Of a stretch of DNA of 20,223 nucleotides, positions 15,349-20,223 are shown piece after piece. The stretch's first letter is position 1, and each line of letters begins with the position of its first letter. The stretch is from CAZPEV01 sp964585635. GTDB lineage: Bacteria > Zixibacteria > MSB-5A5 > GN15 > JAAZOE01. Position numbers and translations under genes: made by a program. The notes beneath the pieces were generated by a model. It was not told where the DNA came from and searched no databases. It saw only the letters and a list, made by a program, of their open reading frames with translations. The stretch lies in NCBI GenBank assembly GCA_964585635.1, contig CAZPEV010000048.1, forward strand, positions 1-20,223, given 5' to 3'.

Positions 15349-15356
15349 GCTGCGGT

Positions 15357-15384
15357 AATATACGATATATGGCGGAAAATTCAA
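15357..15384 (-). promoter_or_regulatory. Predicted leaderless promoter of the secreted-protein gene
   Basis: On the minus strand: TTGAAT (15384-15379), a 16-bp spacer, TATATT (15362-15357), then 8 bases to ATG 15348. No Shine-Dalgarno sequence. The -10 hexamer and spacing match those before nagZ. Confidence 0.5.
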
Positions 15385-15738
15385 GGGGGGACAGAAGGGG
15401 GGCTATTCCTCCCGTTTGCGGCGGATTTCTTCCGCCCGCCTGCGGAGGGGTTTCCACATCATCTCTACTCTCTTGTCCCGCGAAGCGGGATGTGACCTGA
15501 CGGTGCAATTCCTTGCTTGTATGCGCGGCGGACATCCAGCCTACCGCGAAAAGTGCCATTCCCCGCGCCATGGATTACCCGTATTATTTTGATTGGCTTT
15601 GAAGATTTCGCTTGACAAAGAAAGTCTGGGTATAATATGGTAAACATAGGTGGGTCGCTGGACGTCTTAGAAACAGGTGACGTCGAGCGGCGCAGGCGCC
15701 AAAGGATTAAGAACAGCTATAACCTATCGAGGTGGCCA
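15385..15738. other. Intergenic region with two hairpins and a promoter-like site
   Basis: About 350 bases between divergent genes. GGCGGA/TCCGCC (15420-15436) and TCCCGC/GCGGGA (15476-15490) form short GC-rich hairpins without U tracts. TTGACA (15612-15617) precedes TATAAT (15631-15636) by only 13 bp, or TAATAT (15633-15638) by 15 bp. This is the likeliest promoter for the plus-strand gene at 15739, though the spacing is short. No gene was seen. Confidence 0.45.
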
Positions 15739-16554
15739 ATGGGTAGCCAAAATGGGCGCAACGGCCTGTTTTCGACCAGGCTTGTCTTCGCAATTCCGGT
15801 CGCTATGATATTGCTGATTGGCGGGACTGTTGCGGGTCAGGAATTCCGGCCAGATAAGGATTATTCTCCGAATGACTATGAAAAAACCCTTATCGAGGAG
15901 ATAAAGACCGCCGCCAAGCCAGATACCGGCGCGATGAAATTCATATTGCGGATGCCGCTGGCAATTGAAAACGCCTGTAAGGCGTTGGCCAACCCAACGC
16001 CGGAGGCTATTGACAGCATCATGGAAGATGCCGGCGGCCATCATAAGGTGATCTTCCGCGAAACAATGGAGAAGCTCCAATCGGATTCAGGCATTGTCGC
16101 TGAGGTCATGGCCGACATGCCTCAACAGGGACATTTTGCGGTAAGAACGGTCGATTCCCCGAAAGGTAGCTTCCTTATTGTATATTGGTCAGATATCGCC
16201 TTCAAGTGGTTTCACGCTAAGGACGGGTCTGGTTATGGCAAGGCGGTCTATCCGGGCGACCTTGATTTCTTCAGGATCGGTCTATCAGCAAGAGTTGCCT
16301 TAGATTCCCTGAAGTATATACTCTATCGAGGCGTAAGTAGTATTGTCATACCTGTTGACAGCATTGTGGAATCTAGATCTTTTGCCACTACTCATGACAG
16401 TTTTGATGTTTCTATTGAGTTTTACAAGAAACGGTTTGACATCTGGACGGTAAATCTATATGCCCTTAATAGAACCATAAAACGGTATGACCTTGTCGCG
16501 ATGGTAATTCCGGCCTGCGTTGTTGACCGCCCGCCCCGCCCGAGAAAAATATAG
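15739..16554 (+). CDS. Hypothetical secreted protein
   Basis: Start at ATG 15739 (GAGGTGG upstream) rather than ATG 15637, because it puts a normal signal peptide at the N-terminus: basic MGSQNGRNGLFSTR, a hydrophobic core FAIPVAMILLIGGTV, then AGQEF as the cleavage region. The mature part (about 240 residues) is mixed alpha/beta with no motif that I recognise, and ends in a basic, proline-rich PPRPRKI. GC content falls toward its 3' end and is lower than in the housekeeping genes. A second gene with its own strong Shine-Dalgarno sequence starts 18 bases downstream but is cut by a gap, so the two probably form an operon. Its function is unknown. Confidence 0.7.
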   Translation: MGSQNGRNGLFSTRLVFAIPVAMILLIGGTVAGQEFRPDKDYSPNDYEKTLIEEIKTAAKPDTGAMKFILRMPLAIENACKALANPTPEAIDSIMEDAGGHHKVIFRETMEKLQSDSGIVAEVMADMPQQGHFAVRTVDSPKGSFLIVYWSDIAFKWFHAKDGSGYGKAVYPGDLDFFRIGLSARVALDSLKYILYRGVSSIVIPVDSIVESRSFATTHDSFDVSIEFYKKRFDIWTVNLYALNRTIKRYDLVAMVIPACVVDRPPRPRKI

Positions 16555-16572
16555 ACCAAAAGGAGGGGAGAC

Positions 16573-16604
16573 ATGCGACATATTGTTATTGCCATTATCT
16601 GCTT
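16573..16604 (+). CDS. Start of a truncated gene, probably exported (cut by gap)
   Basis: AAGGAGGGG at 16560-16567 lies just before ATG 16573. Ten codons can be read (MRHIVIAIIC), basic then hydrophobic like the start of a signal peptide, before the gap at 16605. No continuation is recognisable on the other side of the gap. It lies 18 bases after the preceding stop, so it is probably the second gene of that operon. Confidence 0.5.
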
Positions 16605-16614
16605 NNNNNNNNNN
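16605..16614. other. Assembly gap (10 N)
   Basis: Scaffold join next to a dispersed repeat. The bases right after it (16615-16632) are nine C followed by nine A, which looks like a low-quality contig end. Confidence 0.99.
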
Positions 16615-16639
16615 CCCCCCCCCAAAAAAAAATACCACG

Positions 16640-16744
16640 TCGGGCCGGCCGGTGGCGGCCGCACGATTCCTACTTTAGATGAGTAGGTCGAAACCCCGGG
16701 GTTTCGACATTCCTCCTCGAAAGCATAAGGCTTTCGACCTACTC
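16640..16744 (+). repeat. Dispersed palindromic repeat, copy A
   Basis: Begins GTCGGGCCG, contains CGATTCCTACTTTAGATGAG (16663-16682) and a perfect 22-base palindrome at 16687-16708 centred on CCCCGGGG. A second hairpin TCGAAAGC/GCTTTCGA follows (16717-16737). An outer 13-bp perfect pair, GAGTAGGTCGAAA (16681-16693) with TTTCGACCTACTC (16732-16744), encloses both. The left half and the GTTTCGACAT core recur in copy B at 18060-18170, same orientation. Confidence 0.8.
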
Positions 16745-16762
16745 CCTTGGGGATATTGGGAC

Positions 16763-17800
16763 TCATTCTTTCATGAGTTTTATAAAGCGCTTGGCCTCAG
16801 CCATTGTATTTCCCTCAATATAATGAAATCTGATAGGCAACGTATATTTGACTGGATCTGCCATATTCTTGGCGGTCATCAAGCAATTAAGAGCGCCACC
16901 GCTGATATTATCGTTATTGGGCACAAGAATTATGACTGCAATAATCTTTGGGGTGACCTTATGGCGCAATTCAATGCAATCAAAGATCCATTTTTTCTTT
17001 TCAAGTAATGGATTTTCTGACTTCCTATAGAATGAGTATCTATCACGCGCCCGGGGAGTACCCGGCAGTGGATATATGACCGGAAGGTAGGGTCTTGGCT
17101 CAATAGACGCTTTCTTTCTCAAATCGTCGATCATCTGGATGGTAGCTGATCGAAAAGATGGCTCCGATATCCACCTACCTTTCGGAGGCGATGGAGGATC
17201 AGGCGGAATAATGTGGCTTGGTGCGTCAATTGTACCATCAAGGACCTCTGATAATTGGAAATTCAAATTATCAGTAAGCTCCAATTCAAGCAAGGCGTCC
17301 TCTGCAGGCACCTTTCCATTGTTAATAATCGATATTGACCCCTTTATATCTCGATGTGTTGCGTGCAGATGTATGTGCAATTCACGGAAGAACTCCTCAA
17401 TGCGCTTAAGCCAATCAGGCCACCCTTGCTCATGATATTCCCTTATTTCGTCCGAGGATGGGGGTTCGAACCGGATTTTGCCACCCAACATTCTAGTAAT
17501 ATGTGTTTCTGCTTCCAGCCAACGCGGCACCCTCATTTCGGGATTTTCCGCAGCACCGAACTCCAAAATCATCGGAAATTTTGCTTTAGCATCCTTTACA
17601 ATTTCTTCGATCTGTAAATCATTGAGCGGCGGATAACGGATAACACTTACTTCCAGTATTTCAATAACATGTCCTTGTTCGTCTTGCATGGATAGTTCAA
17701 TTCGAGGTTCTCTTTTCTTTCGGCCAAAATAGATCTGCACCATTATCGCTATCACGCCGAGAATAATTGTAACTATTATTCCCCGATCAAGACCGAACAT
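16763..17800 (-). CDS. Hypothetical single-pass membrane protein with a large soluble domain
   Basis: Start placed at ATG 17800 because GGAGGG lies a few bases upstream; ATG 17830 and ATG 17812 are in-frame alternatives. This gives 345 residues. A short N-terminus (MFGLDRG) is followed by one helix (IIVTIILGVIAIMVQIYF) and then GRKKREPR, which by the positive-inside rule puts the rest in the cytoplasm. The soluble part includes HLHATHRDIKGSISIINNGK and AEDALLELEL, which read like an Ig-type beta-sandwich segment. No enzymatic motif was recognised. Codon use is AT-richer than in the surrounding housekeeping genes, and the gene is bracketed by two same-orientation copies of a dispersed repeat. 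It is possibly acquired or mobile cargo, by inference only. Confidence 0.72.
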   Translation of the reverse strand: MFGLDRGIIVTIILGVIAIMVQIYFGRKKREPRIELSMQDEQGHVIEILEVSVIRYPPLNDLQIEEIVKDAKAKFPMILEFGAAENPEMRVPRWLEAETHITRMLGGKIRFEPPSSDEIREYHEQGWPDWLKRIEEFFRELHIHLHATHRDIKGSISIINNGKVPAEDALLELELTDNLNFQLSEVLDGTIDAPSHIIPPDPPSPPKGRWISEPSFRSATIQMIDDLRKKASIEPRPYLPVIYPLPGTPRARDRYSFYRKSENPLLEKKKWIFDCIELRHKVTPKIIAVIILVPNNDNISGGALNCLMTAKNMADPVKYTLPIRFHYIEGNTMAEAKRFIKLMKE

Positions 17801-18000
17801 CGCACCCTCCATTAAACGGTTCCGCCCCAACGGTCGCTATTGGATCGCTGCCCGGAGATTTCGGCCCGCGCTCGCTATTCCCACGCTGCTTGAAAAGGAT
17901 GTCTGTGATGGCAAAATCTAATGAATATCCCGGGCTGAGACAAGCGGGAAATATGCTCCGCGTCACCAGTTCATAGAGCACAAGCCCGTCGCGGCTGTAG

Positions 18001-18039
18001 CTCCTGCCTATTCTCTTTCTAATATTCCGTAGGCAGGAG
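18001..18039. repeat. Inverted repeat (hairpin)
   Basis: CTCCTGCCTA (18001-18010) and TAGGCAGGAG (18030-18039) are perfectly complementary across a 19-base loop. The right arm runs on into ACCTCCCGC, recalling the hairpin after glmS. It lies 5' of the hypothetical membrane protein gene and directly next to repeat copy B. Confidence 0.6.
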
Positions 18040-18059
18040 ACCTCCCGCTTTGTCCCAGC

Positions 18060-18170
18060 AAGTAGGTCGGGCCGCTTGCGGCCTGACGATTCCTACTTTA
18101 AATGAGTAGATCGAAACCCTCGCGCCTACCCGCCTGTGGGGGGGCTTGCCCGCCTGTGGCGGGTTTCGAC
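18060..18170 (+). repeat. Dispersed palindromic repeat, copy B
   Basis: AAGTAGG/CCTACTT (18060-18066, 18092-18098) encloses a TCGGGCCGC/GCGGCCTGA stem. The shared stretch CGATTCCTACTTTAAATGAG follows, then TCGAAACCC (18111-18119) pairing with GGGTTTCGA (18161-18169). The inner loop holds CCCGCC/GGCGGG (18149-18163). It has the same order of blocks as copy A but a longer inner insert. Confidence 0.78.
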
Positions 18171-18687
18171 ATCACCTCCTTACAACCCAACGACTTCTGG
18201 TCTGCCTGCTCCTCAAAATCGCTACACAATCGCGGGTGATTGTCACCGCGCCCCCTTTAGTAGAGACACGTATCGAGGGCTATACCTATGACCGCAAGCA
18301 AACGACAATTCCCAACCATCCGGCCTCCCTCAATGCCTCGCCGCTCAACCATTTTCATAATCGCCCTAACTCAAAATCATCCAACGAGAAGCCGCATGAA
18401 CATCAGAAAACGAACGGACGAACCCATTCCACCATAATCCCAAGGAGGATAGCCCATTAGGAGATACAATCGCTGCGGCCCCATTATTCCTAAGAAAGGG
18501 CGCGGAGATGCTACACTCACAATATCATGATGGAGGAATCGCATGATTCAAAGTCTCTGGGGATATGGCGCACGAACAACGGTCGCCGGAAGTGTGCTCT
18601 TCAGTTACGGGGATAACGCAGGGGCCGGAAATCCGACCCCCACGCACAAACGCTTAGGTCAACGGTGTCGGCCGAGACCGACGGAGA
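18171..18687. other. Gene-less region
   Basis: About 500 bases, AT-richer, with no convincing gene. A 53-codon frame at 18543-18704 has GGAGG before its ATG but overlaps the 3' end of the RRM gene antisense and has no recognisable content. A weak GTCGG/CCGAC hairpin (18669-18684) lies just beyond the RRM gene stop. Confidence 0.5.
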
Positions 18688-19017
18688 TTAGTATCTCCGG
18701 CTGAAGCCACCGCCGCCGCGACGGCCGCCGCCGCCACGATCACCACCACCACCGCGATCACCACCACCGCGGTCGTCGCGAGCTTTGGGCGGACGAGCTT
18801 CGTCAACCCGCAGGGTGCGACCATCGAGATCGGCGCCGTTCAATGCTTCCTTGGCGGCGTCCGCCTCGGCCGGACTGGCCATTTCAACAAAGCCGAAGCC
18901 CTTACCGGCGATGACGTTGGCGTCGACTACCTGGCCGTACTGGCCGAACAGTTCGCGCAGTTGATCGCTGGTGACGGAATAGCTGATGTTACCTACATAC
19001 AGCCGGTTACCTGACAT
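18688..19017 (-). CDS. RRM RNA-binding protein with RGG-like glycine-rich tail
   Basis: Single RRM (about residues 4-74) followed by an Asp/Arg/Gly tail, 109 residues in all. RNP2 is LYVGNI (6-11) and RNP1 is KGFGFVEM (39-46), both with the aromatic residues that stack on RNA. The tail repeats RGGGDRGGGGDRGGGG and ends FSRRY. Similar small proteins (Rbp type) bind single-stranded RNA and are often cold-induced. The beta2-beta3 loop is about six residues shorter than in typical bacterial RRMs. GGAG lies just before ATG 19017. The next gene upstream is a close paralogue, so a local duplication is likely. The predicted promoter lies about 90 bases upstream. Confidence 0.95.
   Translation of the reverse strand: MSGNRLYVGNISYSVTSDQLRELFGQYGQVVDANVIAGKGFGFVEMASPAEADAAKEALNGADLDGRTLRVDEARPPKARDDRGGGDRGGGGDRGGGGRRGGGGFSRRY
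18706..18777 (-). repeat. Short tandem repeats encoding the Gly/Arg/Asp tail
   Basis: Imperfect direct repeats of a GGT-rich unit around GATCGTGGC (coding strand) encode the RGGGDRGGGG-like tail. This is low-complexity sequence prone to length change. Confidence 0.6.
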
Positions 19018-19425
19018 GGTATACTCCTACGATTACAGGTCTCAGGCGATCCTCAACATGTCTCAAACTTGGCGCACGCCTGGTGCGGACAACAGTCTCG
19101 GGTGCCCGTACTAAACAACATCGGTCCTTATGTCAATCTCGGGGGCGCCGGTTGGCCGGAGTCACCCCAAACAGCAGATCCCTCCGCCGGCGCGGTCAGG
19201 CGCCGTCCGGTTCGATCCGGTGCTCTTCTACCAATCGTATCATGTCCCCTGCGGACAGGCATATAGAAGCCCGCACAACGTCCACCGGCCGGACCGCATC
19301 GCGGCGGACCGGCGTCGTCTGTGGTCTGAGGTCAACCCTCTGTGTATGTCGGAGGGTGACCGTCAAATAACCGTCACGCACGTTTTATCTGGGTGTCCGA
19401 GTGGGATCACGTCCTGATTTCGAGT
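19018..19425. other. Long spacer between the two RRM genes
   Basis: About 410 bases. The part next to 19017 would be the 5' UTR of the downstream RRM gene. The rest holds the 3' flank of the other RRM gene, with a GTGAC/GTCAC pair around 19362-19383. A 61-codon GTG frame on the minus strand (19196-19381) lacks a Shine-Dalgarno sequence and recognisable content. Confidence 0.45.
19108..19136 (-). promoter_or_regulatory. Possible promoter of the downstream RRM gene
   Basis: On the minus strand: TTGACA (19136-19131), a 17-bp spacer, TAGTAC (19113-19108). The -35 is perfect and the -10 weak. It predicts an 80-85 base leader before ATG 19017. Confidence 0.35.
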
Positions 19426-19722
19426 CTAATATCTCCGGGGACCGCCGCCGCCGCCCTGTCGGCCCCGATCCCGGTCATCGCGGCTCCGAGGCGGCTTGGC
19501 TTCGTCAATCTTCAGGGTCCGGCCGTCAAAGTCGGCGCCGTTGAGGGCTTCACGGGCCTTATCGGCCTCGGCCGGGGTGCCCATTTCGACAAATCCGAAT
19601 CCCTTGCCTTCGATGATGTTCACGCTTTTCACTTCGCCGTGCTCGGCAAAGAGGTCCTGCAACTGCTGCGAGGTCACGGAATACCTGAGATTGCCCACAT
19701 ACAATTTACTGCCTTGCATCAT
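19426..19722 (-). CDS. RRM RNA-binding protein, paralogue with shorter tail
   Basis: A 98-residue single RRM with RNP2 LYVGNL (7-12), RNP1 KGFGFVEM (40-47) and an Arg/Asp/Gly tail ending GGGGGPRRY. It is closely similar to its neighbour at 18688-19017, sharing YSVTS, the RNP1 octamer, EALNGAD and DGRTL. Its C-terminal tail is shorter and it shares the shortened beta2-beta3 loop. ATG 19722 has GGAGA upstream; a second ATG follows directly at 19719. A predicted promoter about 130 bases upstream gives it a long leader. It probably acts as an RNA chaperone or stability factor in the cytoplasm, by family. Confidence 0.95.
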   Translation of the reverse strand: MMQGSKLYVGNLRYSVTSQQLQDLFAEHGEVKSVNIIEGKGFGFVEMGTPAEADKAREALNGADFDGRTLKIDEAKPPRSRDDRDRGRQGGGGGPRRY

Positions 19723-19783
19723 ACGTCTCCTGCTACATCTGAGATCTCATGCAAGTCTTGATCTACCCTCCGGTCAGGACGTC

Positions 19784-19800
19784 TCCGACCCGGGGTCGGA
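19784..19800. promoter_or_regulatory. Perfect inverted repeat in the RRM gene leader
   Basis: TCCGACCC and GGGTCGGA (8 bp each) around a single central G. It lies about 60 bases upstream of ATG 19722, inside the predicted leader, so it could be an operator or an RNA element. As a hairpin the tip would have to open. Confidence 0.5.
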
Positions 19801-19853
19801 AGAAATGCCGGAAGACGGAACGAGACCGCTGCGAAATTTCCTTATACACCGCC

Positions 19854-19882
19854 ATGGTAAGGAATTCCCCCGCCCCTGTCAA
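19854..19882 (-). promoter_or_regulatory. Predicted sigma70-type promoter of the upstream RRM gene
   Basis: On the minus strand: TTGACA (19882-19877), a 17-bp spacer, TACCAT (19859-19854). It lies between the sthA stop and the RRM gene and predicts a leader of about 125 bases. Confidence 0.45.
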
Positions 19883-19941
19883 TGGGAAAGCGCGATATTT
19901 TTGGGGGGCCGGGGGCTATCCCGGACAGGGCGGCCGGGGGC

Positions 19942-20223
19942 CTATTGGATGCTGTTAAGACCGTTCAGGGCAGCGACTTTGTAGGCCTCCGACATGGTCG
20001 GGAAGTTGAAGACGGTATCGACGAAATAGTCGATCGTGCCGCCGAAGGAGATCACGGCCTGGCCGACATGAACCAGATCGGCGGCCTCCTCGCCGATGAT
20101 ATGCACCCCGTAGAGCTTCTTGGATTGGGGGCAAAACACCAGCTTCAGCATGCCGTCGTGGTCGCCGGAAATCTGTCCCCTGGCCAGTTCGTAGAAACGG
20201 GCCACCCCCGTTTGATATGGGAT
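19942..20223 (-). CDS. sthA: Soluble pyridine nucleotide transhydrogenase, C-terminal end (5' partial)
   Basis: The last 93 residues of an SthA-type flavoprotein that transfers hydride between NADPH and NAD+ in the cytoplasm. Visible are the dimerisation-domain signatures ARFYELARGQISGD, GVHIIGEEAADLVHVGQAV, GGTIDYFVDTVFNFPTMSE and AYKVAALNGLN. The dimerisation domain has FNFPTMSE where dihydrolipoamide dehydrogenases have the catalytic HxHPTxSE, which favours SthA. The codons IPYQTGV before ARFYEL continue the family sequence to the window edge, so the GTG at 20205 is internal. It ends with TAG at 19942-19944. Confidence 0.92.
   Translation of the reverse strand: MPYQTGVARFYELARGQISGDHDGMLKLVFCPQSKKLYGVHIIGEEAADLVHVGQAVISFGGTIDYFVDTVFNFPTMSEAYKVAALNGLNSIQ

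Noticed and set aside
16640..18170. CRISPR array
   Set aside because: Only two repeat copies 1.4 kb apart with a gene between them and no regular spacers.
18146..18460. A 104-codon plus-strand frame between repeat copy B and the RRM gene
   Set aside because: It starts inside the repeat, has no ribosome binding site and no protein-like pattern.
18543..18704. A 53-codon frame with GGAGG before the ATG
   Set aside because: It overlaps the RRM gene antisense, and its composition and content are unconvincing. Kept only as a note in the region entry.
19196..19381. A 61-codon minus-strand GTG frame between the RRM genes
   Set aside because: No Shine-Dalgarno sequence, no recognised motif, and the sequence around it looks like spacer.

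Overview
This 20.2 kb window is a piece of a draft, probably metagenome-assembled, bacterial scaffold. Five runs of exactly 10 N (1840-1849, 4231-4240, 5111-5120, 15236-15245, 16605-16614) are scaffold joins of unknown true length, and three of them cut through genes. The gene content suggests a Gram-negative-type, free-living bacterium of the FCB side of the tree. It has secreted proteins with a T9SS/FlgD-like C-terminal domain, a lipoprotein-type SpoIID protein, two glycine-tailed RRM proteins and a bactofilin-like envelope protein. A candidate phylum such as Zixibacteria would fit, but that is an impression from content and repeats, not a proof.

Layout. 1-2050: the 3' part of glmS with a hairpin after it, then an AT-richer single-pass membrane protein split by a gap. 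2244-2913: a RAYT-type (REP-associated tyrosine) transposase gene, frameshifted near its end, between two inverted REP hairpins. 3026-6173: an RlmL/YpsC-type 23S rRNA methyltransferase, a divergent Fe/Mn superoxide dismutase and, convergent with it, a bactofilin-like membrane protein. 6644-11826: a co-directional block of a membrane GAF-GGDEF diguanylate cyclase, NagZ, AnmK and a SpoIID/LytB-domain lipoprotein. 12014-15348: a multi-pass membrane protein with a His/Asp/Glu motif, convergent with a large secreted protein. 15349-18690: an accessory stretch with two hypothetical proteins, one truncated gene start, and two copies of a palindrome-rich dispersed repeat flanking one of the hypotheticals. 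18688-20223: two paralogous RRM genes and the 3' end of sthA, all on the minus strand.

How the genes work together. The clearest functional set is cell-wall turnover. SpoIID-domain proteins can cleave glycan strands to 1,6-anhydroMurNAc ends, NagZ releases amino sugars from such fragments, and AnmK phosphorylates anhydroMurNAc. GlmS, elsewhere in the window, makes the GlcN-6-P that feeds the same pool. The cyclase just upstream has both an intact GGEEF motif and an intact RxxD inhibitory site.

The most interesting non-gene signals are four. (1) Three genes without a Shine-Dalgarno sequence (rRNA methyltransferase, nagZ, secreted protein) each have TTGnnT, 16 bp, a TA-rich -10 hexamer and then 7-8 nt to the ATG, which predicts leaderless mRNAs. 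(2) A self-contained RAYT/REP unit carries a single-base frameshift. (3) Compound palindromic repeats bracket a low-GC gene. (4) Both RRM proteins have a shortened beta2-beta3 loop.
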